NCBI GenBank assembly: GCA_037447655.1
Contig: JBBHKE010001716.1
Coordinates: forward strand, 1 to 60,646
Source: Zygnema cylindricum
Lineage: Eukaryota; Streptophyta; Zygnematophyceae; Zygnematales; Zygnemataceae
Length of the DNA: 60,646 nucleotides
Direction: 5' to 3'
This document shows, piece after piece, positions 33,690 to 45,720 of this stretch. Position numbers and translations under genes: made by a program. Numbering within the stretch: position 1 is the first letter of the stretch; every line of letters starts with the position of its first letter. Under the pieces are notes generated by a model, which worked only from the letters and a program-made list of their open reading frames with translations, ran no database searches and was not told the DNA's origin.

Positions 33690-34106
33690 TAGCTGTACGG
33701 TTTTTTACGGGAATGTATGAAATTTGACGAAAATATACGTTGCACGTATTAGTACTTATTGTCCGGTAAACTGAACAACAATTTCACGGAAAACGTACGC
33801 AATCTTATCGTTCATGTACGGACAATTTCGAAAAGAGACGTTGCAACGTCACACTACACCGATAATCGTCATTAATGTCAAAGTTTAAATAACGTAAAAA
33901 AAAATTGGTAATTGCTAATCGCAGAGACTATTTTTGTTGCGCGCAGATAGTTGTCAAAAATTGTACATTTGAAGTAGAATTTCGTACAAGCTACGTACAT
34001 TTAAGTTCAAATTTTGACGGTCAATCCGTCGAACAACTTTTGCGTTGTTCACACTTGGAAAAATGGGAAAACGATGTCATAAATTTTGGGATCTGTACAC
34101 CAAATT

Positions 34107-34691
34107 TCATAAAATGACAAAAAACGTGACGGTGACGGTTGGGGCCGTTGGTTTCGACCATAGTTCAAAAGTAGGCGTTTTTTGGTAGGCCTTTTGTAGG
34201 CCGCCTTTAGCGTAAGTTGTGTTACGGGCTTTCCATGTGATCTTCTTAGAAACAGATTGACTTTCTTCTTTGATCTGAATATTCCTAGCAATCTCAATTG
34301 TATTTTTTTGAGGATTATACACTCTATATCCTACGGACTCATCATCATAGCCCAAAAATATCCCAGGTACAGATTTCAGACTTAATTTCCAATTTGGAAG
34401 GTTATCCAACATAAAACACTTACTTCCAAATACTCTAAAGTGACTAACATTCGACTTTCTTCCTGTCCACGTTTGATAAGGTGTTTTATCCTTCACAAAT
34501 CTAGTTTCTATTCTATTTCTAATGTAAGAAGCACATTGAAAAGCTTCCCCCCAAAATTTTGGATCTTCACCTTCATCCATCATCATAGCCATAGCACATT
34601 CAGTCAAGGTCCTATTGAGTCTTTCAGCCACACCATTCTGTTCCGGAGTGTAAGGAACAGTAAACTCATGAGAAATTCCATTATCTTTCAA
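34107..34691 (-). pseudogene. Ty1/copia integrase, C-terminal part (element 1)
   Basis: Contains the copia integrase signature EFTVPYTPEQNGVAERLNRT, then WGEAFQCASYIRNRIE, TPYQTWTGRK and HFRVFGSKCF, and ends in the GYDDESVGYRVYNP C-terminal motif. The frame is open here but is cut off from the rest of pol; an unrelated repeat (CGGTGACGGTTGGG, also at 39510) starts at its 3' end. Reverse transcriptase is absent. Confidence 0.85.
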
Positions 34692-35275
34692 GTATTAAGC
34701 AAAGGCATTTGATACATACATCCACCGTTGTCAGATCGCAAAACAAGGATCGATTTTCCGTGAAATTTCTCAGCCCATATCCGGAAATGCTTGAAATGTG
34801 TGAAGACCTCGCTCTTCTCTTTCATAAAGTACACTTGGTTGAAACGTGAGTGGTCATCAATGAAGGTAACAAGGTATTTCCTTCCACGAAGGGAAGGAAC
34901 TTTGGCCGGTCCCCATACATCCGAGTGGATAAGGCCGAGAAGATCCTTTGCTCAATAATCTGAAGTCTGTGGTAGGGGAAGCTTATGAAGCTTTCCTAGA
35001 GCAGAACCATCACAAACATGGGATTCCTTTTCACCAAGCTTGACACCTTCTATCATATTAGTCTTCACCATCTTTTCAAGCCTCTCATTATGAACATGCG
35101 CAAGCCTTTTATGCCACAACACATTTTCAGAAAGGACAGTAGAGTACACAAAATCAACCTTATTAACCAGGTCCTTCCGATACAACATGTTTGGGCTTCT
35201 ACGTCCCACTAAGGCTACTCTCTCATCCTTGCTTACTATCTTTTTGCCTTTGCTCTGAAGAACATCAAAACCCAT
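34692..35275 (-). pseudogene. Ty1/copia GAG-pre-integrase and integrase core (broken)
   Basis: At 34952-35275 the GAG-pre-integrase region reads VLWHKRLAHVHNERLEKM followed by CDGSALGKLHKLPLP. The second cysteine of the usual HHCC zinc finger is replaced (CDGSA). The integrase core between 34692 and 34951 is interrupted by stops and frameshifts. Confidence 0.7.
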
Positions 35276-35465
35276 CTATCTCACAATTCAGATCTATACT
35301 ACCCTTAGCATTAGCTTCCATCGTGGCACCACAAGCATAAAAGATTTGACGCGTAGGGATAAGTGTCATATCCTTGAAATAAGATTTGTTCCAACACATA
35401 TGGGAGCAACTTTCGCAGTCCATAATCCACCCGATATCTTTCTCTCCCTCCATCATCTTTGCCAT
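35265..35465 (-). pseudogene. Ty1/copia protease remnant
   Basis: IGWIMDCESCSHMC matches the copia protease start (normally WxxDSGASxHM), but the catalytic D(S/T)G reads DCE, so it is probably inactive. The frame ends before and after, showing decay. Confidence 0.65.
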
Positions 35466-35510
35466 AGCAAAGAACTCGGTGTCGTCAGTTTTAGGAAAAC
35501 TAACAACCTG

Positions 35511-35762
35511 TTATTTCTCCTTCTCCATCTCCTTCACAGGTTCTTTTTCCTCCGCTAAAAAAACAACGGTTTTGCTCGGAGGTTTTGGTGTAAAAGGAGC
35601 TCCTCTCACCTTCCATCCTCTGCGGTAAGAACCTTTTCCACACGCTTTTATATACAAAGGACAAAACTTGTACAAATGACCATTATTATAGCAATAGACA
35701 CACGGTTCATATTGCTGAAAGGACTGATTTCCTTGAAATCTATTCTCTCTGAAACTGAGCAT
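35511..35762 (-). pseudogene. Ty1/copia nucleocapsid zinc knuckle
   Basis: A CX2CX4HX4C knuckle is present (CVYCYNNGHLYKFC), followed by a basic/proline-rich linker. This is the C-terminal part of Gag, out of frame with the capsid part upstream. Confidence 0.7.
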
Positions 35763-35995
35763 TGTAAGCTACAGCTGGCTTTCCAGAATTAAATGCCAGC
35801 TGATTCGCTTCTTCTTCTAGCACATACTCTATAGCTGTAGTTAGATTCCACAGTGTCTTATCCAATTTTTTTCAGTTCAAAATAGGCACCTTTATACTCA
35901 CTAGGAAGCCCCCTCACTAAAATCATTGTTTGGTGATACTCAGAAAATAAACCACCTGAACATGCATTTTCTGCAACTAGAAGTCTGAATTTATA

Positions 35996-36347
35996 TCAAT
36001 ATTTTGCCATGCTTCCGCTTGTATACTTATATTCCCAGATCTGCCTAGCATTTATAATCTCAAGTTGTGCATTAGCCCTAGAATATGTCTTTTTCAAAGC
36101 ATCCCAAATCTTTGATGATTTAGAAGCCTGAAAATAGGTCATATGCAGCTCCTTAGATATCATTAAATTTATCAAATGAAGAGCCTGCTCATTCTTTTGA
36201 TCATAGTTTACATCAGTTTCTACCATAGATCCATTAACAACATAAAAAAACTTCCCTTGTACAATATAAGACCTTACAAGATCTGCCCAATACAAACATG
36301 CTCGTCCATCAAAAACTGGAATTCGTGAAGGCAGGCGCGTGGCCAAT
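35996..36347 (-). pseudogene. Ty1/copia Gag capsid-like region
   Basis: About 115 residues of UBN2-type Gag: IPVFDGRACLYWADLVRSYI, EQALHLINLMISKELH, SKIWDALKKTYSR and LEIINARQIWEYKY. The open frame reaches right up to the LTR and has no ATG (TTG is the first codon in frame), so the true start is lost or upstream. Confidence 0.75.
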
Positions 36348-37184
36348 TGTTCTGAGACAACAGCCAGAACCGAAGACGATCAGGATGTCGGTGTAGTCAT
36401 CTCGGAACCAAACCAAGCAAGAAACTTTCACAAAAATTGGTCTGAAAAACATCAACTTCAACAGTTGATAAAACCAAAACCAGAAACACAATAGCTCTGC
36501 AAATCTACCACAAAGTAGATAATATTAGGATTAACATACACTCAAAATTACAAGTCATTCTGCTAGCAGATCTATGAGGTATCCACAAATGAAAATGCCA
36601 AAAAAAGGTTGTACAGTTTTTGACTACAAAATGTTCATACCTTCAAAGTTATCTAAGTCCTACTAATATACATTGAAGCCTATGCTGCTAAACGTACGGA
36701 GGCATACCAGCCGTACAATAAATACCTACGGCTCGAACCGAACAAGGTACGTCATACAAAAAGATTCCTTTACTAATCAACTAACCACACAAAGACAAAA
36801 TTCTACTTAACTAGATATTTACAAAGGAGTAGAATTATATATGCCACGTCATTTGTCGTGTATGTGGTTCACACGGACCAACATTTGTCGGCGGTCTCCC
36901 TCAGCCGCGTATATATCACATTCGGCACCGTAGACAAATCTCCATGTGCCATTTTGTCCTAAAGTGTATCTATGCACAAACAATCGGATATTATGGAGTG
37001 TCTTCTTTCTTGTAGTGACTTGTGTCTCGGGAGTGCATACAAAGGTGTACTCCCTACCGATCTAGTGGAACATCAATTCTGGTGTGTAATGAAACGAACT
37101 TACAACTAAACATATGCTAAGTCGTGAAACTCTCTCTCCCTCACACTCGAGGCATAGAGAGGACTAAAGCTTTCCAAAACAACA
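36345..37184 (-). repeat. LTR of Ty1/copia element 1 (5' LTR in coding sense)
   Basis: 840 bp matching 31240-32081 with scattered substitutions. The outer end is AACAACA; the inner end reads AATTGTTCTGAG instead of TGTTGTTCTGAG. The sequences flanking the LTR pair do not form a target duplication, so the locus has been rearranged. Confidence 0.75.
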
Positions 37185-37228
37185 TTGACATCACTACTTG
37201 AAGTGATGCCAGTTATGGGGATGCTCCG

Positions 37229-37660
37229 ATGAGGAGGTGTAGTTTTGGGAATGTGTTGTATGTTGGGAATGGAGCTTGCTGTTGGAGCATTAAGCAACAA
37301 AAGGTCATTGCTCAATCCACCATGGAGGATGAGTATATGGCCTCTTGTTTTGCTGTGAAAGAGTTAATGTGGGGGAAATCTTTGCTTCAAGAATTGGGAT
37401 ACATGAAGAATGGAGTACAAAAGATATATTGTGACAATCAAGCTGCGATTGCAATTGCAGCGAACCCTAAGCATCATTTTAAAGCAAAACACATGGATAA
37501 TTGTTTGAGCTTTCTTAGGGAGAAAGTTAAGAATAAAATCATTAGTTTGGAATATAGACGAGATGGTGAGATGGTAGCAAATATGATGACTAAACCGGTC
37601 CCTTCTCCTATATTGTTATTTTGTAGGGAGAAATGTAGACTGAAGCAAAAGATAGACTAA
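37229..37660 (+). pseudogene. Ty1/copia RNase H fragment, plus strand
   Basis: Reads CCWSIKQQKVIAQSTMEDEY, KELMWGKSLLQELGY, IYCDNQAAIAIA and FKAKHMDNCLSFLREKV, i.e. copia RNase H with its catalytic acidic residues (MEDEY, CDNQ). It ends with TAA at 37658-37660. Everything upstream of RNase H is missing: the fragment begins a few bases after the LTR of element 1. Confidence 0.8.
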
Positions 37661-37673
37661 AAAATAAGGGGAG
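37661..37673 (+). other. polypurine tract
   Basis: AAAATAAGGGGAG lies between the RNase H stop codon and TGTTG, the start of repeat copy L2. This is the expected position of a plus-strand polypurine primer next to a 3' LTR. Confidence 0.7.
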
Positions 37674-38660
37674 TGTTGAAAAGAGAGGTATTTTGTAGTG
37701 TTTCTTGTGGACTTACTGCAACCCTCATACATGTCGTAGTCGCTGAGGACCTGTAGGCAGCCATGGCTGTCGGTTGCAGCTAAAGGAGACAGGCATATCA
37801 TTAAGTACAGTTTTTCTGCAAAATATAGACTGCCCTTTTAGGACTTGATCCAGTGACCTCCGGGTGCCCGCCCTACGAATTAGCCTTCCGCCTTATCCGG
37901 TAAGTCTTGAATAAATCGATACACATATATGGCACGATATTTATTTAAAGCTATACCCCGCCGGACATTTCATTAACCAATTACGAGACAATTTATACAT
38001 GGAAACATACTAGTCTGCACGAATTCGGGACCACACGAAATATACAAATTGACATTTATTTTCGACGGACAAAATCAAATGTCCGAATCTGATCGAACGG
38101 CTCACAGTGGAGCCGAAATGCCGGAATAGCCGTTTGGCGGTTTGCGGACCAGATGTTTGTGAACAACACATGGCAACATATAGTTGGACAGCGGATATCA
38201 CGGGAGGAGCAACTACGGCTCCGAAACTGACACGCGTCAGCGGAACGGCCATGCTGTACTATGGCCATACAAGAAGTACAGCGGTACATGTATCTTCTTC
38301 TACTTTACAGTCTTATGATTGGTCGAATGACCTTAGTACTTAGCTTTCATAGGTAGCTTAGGACTTAGAATATTTTTGGTTTTCCAGCCTCTCTCCCAGA
38401 GTGCACTTGTATTTATGGACCAACTTTGGTCAGCCATAACTTAATGCTCAAATGAGCAATTTCAGTGATTCTTTTTGCAGCGGACTTATGGGAGTCTAGG
38501 CTACACAGGCGTGTAGTTGCGTCTCAGGGTGGGATTATTCATTATAAAAGTCAAAAGTGCATATACTATCCTAGAGGCTTCACATAAGTTGGACATTCTG
38601 TGTACCAATGGAGGTCACAGAATTACACATACATTCATACATACATTCATTGTTTCATAC
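37674..38660 (+). repeat. LTR-like repeat family, copy L2 (3' LTR of the RNase H fragment)
   Basis: Begins TGTTGAAAAGAG right after the polypurine tract. It contains an antisense tRNA-like segment (37838-37910), TATGATTGGTCGAA, a TATA-like TTTATGGACC at about 38412 and GATTCTTTTTGC at 38468. Homology with L3 and L4 continues to about 38640 (CATTCTGTG). The right end is approximate. Confidence 0.6.
37838..37910 (-). repeat. tRNA-like segment in L2
   Basis: On the minus strand ACCGGATAAGGCGG (A-box-like) is followed by GGATCAAGTCC (B-box-like) about 40 bp on, typical of a tRNA-derived head. Confidence 0.5.
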
Positions 38661-38739
38661 CATTGTTGTTAAAAACGCATACTACGTACAATACGCATCA
38701 AACAATAACGAAGTGTAAATAAAATGCATACATGACCCA

Positions 38740-41700
38740 GGGTGCGTCTCTATGTGCCCAAGTAAGGGCTTATTTTTGTCGCTTTCCTCTAAAACTTAGA
38801 GCCGTACCGCGTAAGTTTCAGCCGTACAAAAAAATAGAAAAAATGAGAAGTACATTTTGCGACATCGTCGAATTTATGATGTACTTTATGTTGTCGTCTT
38901 GTGTTCTTCGACCCACGACCACGCCAAAAAACGTCATCTTCAAACTTTTCTTTAGAACACAGAGGCGTTGTGTTTTACAACAAATTATTTTTGATAAACA
39001 ACTAAGACCACGTATTCGCACGTGTATAAGTTTTTCAAAAATTTCAAAACGAATTCAACCGACAACGAGAAGTACACTAGTTGTTATATTCTGTCCGTTT
39101 ACATTGAATACGACGATAAAAAGTACATATTTTGTTTTATTTTGTCCGTTTGCATCCGTTACTGTTTTTTTTTTGTAGGGGTCTGAAGATTTCGATGCCA
39201 TTTCACGCCGAACGGACAACACACGCATCTCTTTCAACAATGAAACCGCACAGGCTCGAAGGCGGTGCTTTTACAATGTCACGAAAAGTCATGCAGCGTC
39301 ACAAAAAGTTACGAAAAATAACGTTCGTCGTCATAGGTTGTAGATGTTGAATACCGTCACGGGTTTTGTCAATGTGTACAATGGTCACACCGTTAAGTAA
39401 CAATTTTGTTGCTACAAATAGGTGCGTGGTTCACACTTGAAAAAAGGGAAAACGGATGTCATAAACTTTGGGTTCCGTACGCCAAATTTCACAAACTGAC
39501 AAAAAACACGGCGGTGACGGTTGGGACGGTAGGTTTCAACCGTTTTGGAGCGTAGCTATGCACAAAAGATTCAGTTCTATGCGTCAAAACTCGACAGCTG
39601 CGCATAGCAAATGGCAACTGCCGTTTGCCATCGGACATCATATTCGGAATACACTTTTTCATTTTTGAAAAATTGCGAAAACGAAGCACACAAACGTGAA
39701 CCGTAACCCTCGCAAACTTTTGAACAAACTAGAGGACCAATCGGATAAGAGAACATGTAATGTCAAAAAAAAAAAACACCGATGTAAGAAAAAGAAAAAA
39801 AATGTTACGTATGCATATCTCGTATTAGTAAAGTGCTTAATCTATATATTTAGTATTACTATCCTTTGTAGTTTGCATAATTAGGTTATTATTAGGATTA
39901 GTATAGTTATAAGTAATGTAGAATTAGTATTAGGATAGTTATTAGTAATGCATAAGTAGTAATAGTACAGTTATTGATAAGTATAATCAGTATTAGTACA
40001 ATCATAAGTATTTATAATAACTATTAGTACAGCTATTAGTATGTATATTTAATATGACTCCAGTTATGAGTTTGTATAATCAATATTGGTACACTTATTA
40101 GTCGGTGTAATTAGGATTCATAGAGTTATTAGTATGTAAAGTTAGTGCTAGTACAATTAGTGATGTTTAATTAGTATTAGGACAGTCAATGTATCCTTTC
40201 TGTGAGTACTTATACTAATTTAATAATAACTGTACTACCACTAATTATACAGACTAATAATTGTAAAAATACTTATGATACAAAATGTACTTATGCTAAT
40301 TGCATGAACTAATAATGTGCTAATACTAATTATACCGACAAATAACTGTACTGATACTAATTGTACAGACTTATAACTATGCTAGCACTAATTATACATA
40401 TTAAAACTGCACTGATACAAATTGTACAAACTAATATCTATAGTATTACTAATTATACTGACTAATAATTGTGTTAGTACTAATTATAAAGACGAATAGT
40501 ATGACTTATACTAATTATATATTACTCAAAACTGCTAATTATATATTACTAGCTATTGTACCAACACTAATTCTACATTACTAATAACAGTAATAATATT
40601 AGTTATAAAACATAACAACTGTACAAATACAAATTATACAGACCAAAAATTGAGTTAGCCTTAATTATACAGACAAATATTTGTAAAAATTCTGATTATA
40701 TAGTAATTGATTATATAGTAATTGTCTTGATAGTAATTACACATTACTAAAAACTGTCTTAGTACTAACTATATACTACAAACAACTGCACTAACACTAG
40801 TTATATGGACTTATAACCGTACTAACACTAATTTTACAGACTAATAACTGTAAAAATACTTTTTATACAAAATGTACTTATCCTAATTGTATGAACCAAT
40901 AATGTGCTAATAATAATTATATAAACAAAAAACTGATCTGATATTAATCGTAAAGAGTTATATGTACTAATAACTGTGTTAGCATTAATTATACATACTA
41001 AAGGTTATAGTGAAAGAACTATTGAAGGCTATAGTGAAAGAACTATTGTAAATAGTTATCTGTACTACTAACTATGCCACCACTAATTATACGTACTAAA
41101 AACTATAATGATATAACTACAGTGATAATTATACGTACTAAAAACTATAATGATATAACTACAGTGATACAAATTGTACAGACAAATAACTATACTATTA
41201 CTAGAATACATACTAACAATTGGGTTTTCACTAATTATACAAACATATAGATGTACTAATACTAATTATACATTACTCAAACTTGGACTACTACTAATTA
41301 TACATTACTAATAATTGTACTAACACTAATTATACACACTAATAACTAATTAAATTAATAACTAATTATACAGACTAATAACTGTATTAACACTAATTAC
41401 AAAAACTAGAAATTGTACTAATACTAATTATATATACTAATAAGCGTACAAGTACTAGTTATACATACAAATAACTGTACTAATACTGATTCTACATACT
41501 AATAATTGTTCTTATACTAATTATACTAATTATAGAGACCAAAAACCGAGTTAATACTAATTATAACTGTTCTTATACTAATTATACTAATTAAAGAGAC
41601 CAAACACCGAGTTAAATAACTGTAGAAGTAATGATTGTATAAGTAATGATTTTATAATGATTGTCCTAATACTAATTATACATAACTAAAAATTGTCCTA

Positions 41701-42446
41701 ATACTAATTATATAGTATTAGAAGTGCACTAATACTAATTATATAGACTAATAAATGTGTTCACGCTAATTATCCAAACTAAAATTTGTTAAGACTAATA
41801 CAAACTAATAACTATTATAATACTAATTATACAAACACTAATTATTTAGAGTAATAACTGTGTTAATACCAATTATACAAACTACTAACAATACTAATGC
41901 TCATTATACATCACTAATAACTGGAGTAACTCAAATTATACAGACAAATTGTACTAATACTAATAACACAAACTAAAAACTGTACCAATACTAATAATAC
42001 ACATTTATAACTGTTCTAATACTAACTTTACAATAACTTTCTTAGTACTTATTTTATACTAAAAACTGAACTAAAACTAAGTTTTTTTTTTGGGCGCCTG
42101 AGGTTTTTTTTTTGGGCATGTTCTAAGTTCTTCCGGAGTTATTTTTGGTCTGTACAAACGCTTGCGTGGCAGTACAGTTTGATTTGGAAGGCTTCGTACA
42201 TATCATGTCCGCAAAGCGTTTACTTTTCGTACGGACAAGTGGCTCATATCACGACACGCTAGTTGATGTAAGCTAGCGTCACGTGCCAGCTCACGGCGCA
42301 CAAAATAAAGTAATGTTTTCATACCACACTGTTTTCCCTTTTTTCAAGTGTGAACCACGCAAGGGACACTTGAAATCCAGGTCCGTCGGATCTGCGCTAA
42401 GAAACAAAGTAATTTCGCTAAGTTTCACGTACATGGAGACGCAACC
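38740..42446. mobile_element. PIF/Harbinger-like element carrying a satellite
   Basis: The left end GGGTGCGTCTCTATGTG and right end ACATGGAGACGCAACC are inverted repeats with the GGGYGYGTC pattern seen at 26153-26840. The left flank is CCA and the right flank TTA, so a target duplication is not visible. No transposase recognised. The left kilobase contains a segment (39425-39535) also found at 34060-34150. Confidence 0.5.
39870..42065. repeat. AT-rich satellite of ~30-bp units with an orientation switch
   Basis: Degenerate units resembling ACTAATAACTGTACTAATAC plus TAATTATACAG. From about 39880 to 40185 they run as the reverse complement (TTAGTATTAGTACAGTTATT); from about 40210 to 42065 they run forward. 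Local perfect doublings occur at 41003-41045 and 41091-41165. Stops in all frames; non-coding. Confidence 0.9.
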
Positions 42447-42764
42447 TTATATTCGTGCATTTTTCGTACATTTACGAGTACTGTGTCCATATGTTTTCGT
42501 GCTTTTTAGGGTTATATAGGGGAATTTTAGGGTTTTATAGTACATTATCGTACATTCCTAAGCCTTGCAATTTTCTTTACTATTTTTTTTTAATGTTTCA
42601 ATACAAGTGCATTACATTTTCCGTATTTTTACACAGTACAATGTCCGTATCTTTTTGTACTTTTTAGGGTTATTTAGGGGGAATTTAAGGATTGTTAGGG
42701 TACATTCTCGTCTATTTCAGTAAAACCGCCTTACATTCTCCACACTTTTAGGTTTTTTAGGGTA
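42447..42764. other. telobox-rich spacer
   Basis: T-rich sequence with several TTTAGGG(T/G) words and repeated TACATT-TCGTAC phrases. No gene. It ends at the target duplication of the solo LTR. Confidence 0.4.
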
Positions 42765-42769
42765 CACTT

Positions 42770-43508
42770 TGTTGTTCTAACACAATTACTGGCACTGAAG
42801 ATGAAGAAGATGCAGCAGTAGTCATCGTAGAACAAATCAAGAGAGGAAGCTTCCACAAATACCGATGGCTGAACAGAAACTTTGACAGACTATAACTTTC
42901 AGAAAAAACGCTCTAAACGTCCTGAAAATTTGCCACAATGTAGCTAACATACAAAAGAACACACACACAAAATTTCAATCAATTCCGCTCACAAATCTGT
43001 GAGATATGTAGAAATGAAATTACATAAAACTGAGTGTACAGTTTTCATATCATTTGTTCCTAAAAATCAAATTCGCTAAGTCCTACTTTTATACACCGAA
43101 ACTACACTAAGCTGTACGGAGGCATTCCAGCCGTACATCTAACATTCTATCACAAATATTTACACCGAAGTTAAGACAACGTAAAGTGATAATGATCTAG
43201 TCACGCCTCGTCACTATTTGTTGGCGGCGGCTGTCAGCGGTCCGATTAGAGGATTTGGCACCGTAGAATTGACTTTACGAAGTCCAGTGGTCCTGCCGAA
43301 TTTCCGTACGTCCACGGAGGACATACTCACGCATTCTCCCAAGTGACGACACGTGTCCCAAGTGTGAATGAACCGTGAACTCCCAACTTCACTGTCACAC
43401 TAATTTCGGTAAGTACTGAACCGAACTCAACCAAAAATAGCTTAAGTCCTGAACAGCTCTCTCTCACAGCTGAGGTATAAAGAGGACTAAAGCTTTCTAA
43501 AAACAACA
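42770..43508. mobile_element. solo LTR related to copia element 1
   Basis: Starts TGTTGTTCTAAC, ends AAAACAACA, and is flanked by the 5-bp duplication CACTT (42765-42769, 43509-43513). Internal words match the element-1 LTR (GAAGATG, GTAGTCATC, GTACGGAGGCAT, GAGGACTAAAGCTTTC). 739 bp; formed by LTR-LTR recombination. Confidence 0.85.
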
Positions 43509-43513
43509 CACTT

Positions 43514-44234
43514 TTCGTATAGTTTTGTACATTTACTTACATTTTTCTTACAATTTGGGATTTTAAAAGAGTTTGTAGGGTTTATTTAAGGGGACACTAC
43601 CCGTAAATTTTTTTACATTTTTTCGTACAGTGAAAACTATAAGAAATTTACGAAAATTATAAAATCGACTAATACTATGTAAATATTGTAAACAATATCC
43701 AAATCCTTACGAAACGAACAACTATGCCTTGTATGCATGCATGTGGGTTTATAAGCATGCATGTGGTTATGTATGCATATATATGTGTATTTATGTTTTT
43801 TTTTAGGAATTTCAGATCAAAGACAAATTGTAGTTACCATAAAATGTACTAACATTTCCAGTTCTTAAAGTATAGCGTGAATCGTTATTACTGTAAATCA
43901 ACTATTATTTTAAGGAAACAAATGGTGTTAATCACTCTATTTTGGGTGAAAAGGTTGAACTTCAACAAAACATAAACGCTAACTAACACACTAAACACTA
44001 ATTTGGATACACATTCCCTTAGTGTGACCGATGTAGCATGCATTCACGTAGTCAACGAGAACAAGTTCACGCGATTACTAGGAACCGACCTGAATGCAAT
44101 TTCCCGTGTCGACGTCAATATCTGACACTTGTTTCGTATATTTGTTCGAAGAAACGAGTAGCTTTAGCACAAACTGACACATTTCCTACATCACACTATT
44201 TAATTACCTCTCGATACAAAGTATTAACAATAAG
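43514..44234. other. repeat-derived spacer
   Basis: No gene. Contains one end of the CACCG MITE family (TAGCGTGAATCGTTATTACTG at about 43868) with no clear partner end, and an ATGCATGCATGTG microsatellite near 43735-43790. Confidence 0.4.
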
Positions 44235-44735
44235 GCAGTGTGCCCACGGGTTAAAACAAGGGTTGTTTTCCGTCATTTTCACATAAAATGGGATTTGCAA
44301 CGAGAAAATCTTACGTCGTACAAAAAATGGGCAAAAACCAAAGTACATTTTATGTCATCTTTAAACTTTTGAACGTACTCCAATATACCGTTAGTATATT
44401 TTCGACCCACTTTGACGTCACGCCAATTGATCTTCACACTTATAATAAAAGCGACTCGCGAGGTGATTTTATTAAAAGTAATAGCCAATTGGCGAATAGT
44501 AAAACGTTATTGCACACGTCAAACGTTTTCAATTTTTTTTGCACGAAGGAGAGTACACGCTATTGTTTTCCCTTCTCGTCACGCGCAGGTAAGGAAAAAA
44601 AATCAAACGGGTCTCGGACCTCCACAAAAAGTCATGGGTCCTTTGCAAAAGCTTAGGTCGTCCTCGTCACCCCCCCTCTTTCTCACTCAACCGCTTCTCT
44701 TTCTCTTTTCTCTAAATACAATGCAACAATAATGG
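44235..44735 (+). repeat. dispersed repeat, partner of 29885-30345
   Basis: Starts near a GTGTGCCCACGGG terminus similar to the PIF-like ends, then shares blocks in inverse orientation with 29885-30345. Open frames here are short and not conserved. Confidence 0.5.
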
Positions 44736-44844
44736 TACAAAATAAAATATCCATTGTTTTCTTGTTAATATATCTGGTCGTAGTTTGATAGCATATCGTA
44801 TGATAAAAGATTAAAAAAAAAAAAAACTTGGAAGCCATGGCGGA

Positions 44845-45720
44845 AAGTTTACGAACTAATGACGTCACTGAAACTCTGAGACCTCTATAAGTCATCAGAA
44901 TGGACAACTTCCAAGAAGCCTCTAGGATAATCTTAACCCCTTTGTGTTTCAGCAAGAACAACTGCCACCCTGGCAGACAAAAACTCTGACCACCTTCACC
45001 TCGTGAAGGCAAGACTCCCCTGAGTCGATAGCAAAAAGAATCTCTGAATTTGCTTACCTTGAGTAGTAAATTATGGAGGGTCAAAGTTGACCTTTTGTAC
45101 AGAAGCTCTTTGGGAGAGAGGGTTCTATCTACCAATTTTTCTAAGTCCTATTTCTCTCACAGACTTTATCTACTGACGACGAAGCCAATCATACTACACT
45201 TCCGTACACAAAAGTAAAGTTGCAGGTGTACTTTCTGTACGGATATTGTACGACATGGCCTAAAAGTCGACACATGTCATATCCAGATTCGGTCCCGTAA
45301 TTCTGGGAGATGTCGCGATCCAACGCAATTTTGCCACGTTTCATCTGATGTGGCGATGACCACAAACCGCCGAGAATCTCTTTCGCGATCTCGGCTTTCT
45401 TCATGGCCATCCAATTGAATGCCGATTTCAATCAGTGTCGACATCAATACTTGCGCGATATTTGTTTCGTTTAAAGAAACAAATGCGCTGTACTTGTTTC
45501 TTATCCATACCGTAATCCGTACTTCTACATAACTGACTCTATGTATGTTGTAAGCAGTCGTCGTCAAATAAAATATCCTACGTGGTAATGTTTAAATCAA
45601 TATCAAACCCTATAGCATGGATCATTAGTTGTAGACCTAATGGATAAGGTTATCGTCTACCGGCTGCCTGACGTGCGGCAGGTACCAGGATCAAATCTCG
45701 GTTGCATCACCAATTCTTTT
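44845..45720 (-). repeat. LTR-like repeat family, copy L4
   Basis: On the minus strand it shows the same ordered blocks as L1-L3: tRNA-like segment (opposite strand), AAATAGGACTTAGAA, GATTCTTTTTGC, GGGGAGTCTTG, GTCTGCCAGGGTGGCAG (shared exactly with L3) and CCTAGAGGCTTC. Its position left of the minus-strand copia element 2 is where a 3' LTR would sit. Confidence 0.55.
45631..45712 (+). repeat. tRNA-like segment in L4, ending in CCA
   Basis: GACCTAATGGATAAGG (A-box-like), then ACCAGGATCAAATCTCGGT (a T-arm/B-box-like stem and loop), ending GCATCACCA just before a TTTT run. It looks like a tRNA-Arg-type derivative, but no intact acceptor stem is visible. Confidence 0.5.

Noticed and set aside
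38107-39178. Plus-strand frames of 78 and 148 codons
   Set aside because: The first lies inside LTR-like copy L2, the second in the left arm of a PIF-like element; neither has a family signature.
45631-45712. Functional tRNA gene
   Set aside because: A- and B-box-like words and a terminal CCA are present, but the acceptor and anticodon stems do not close, and the same segment recurs in three LTR-like copies.
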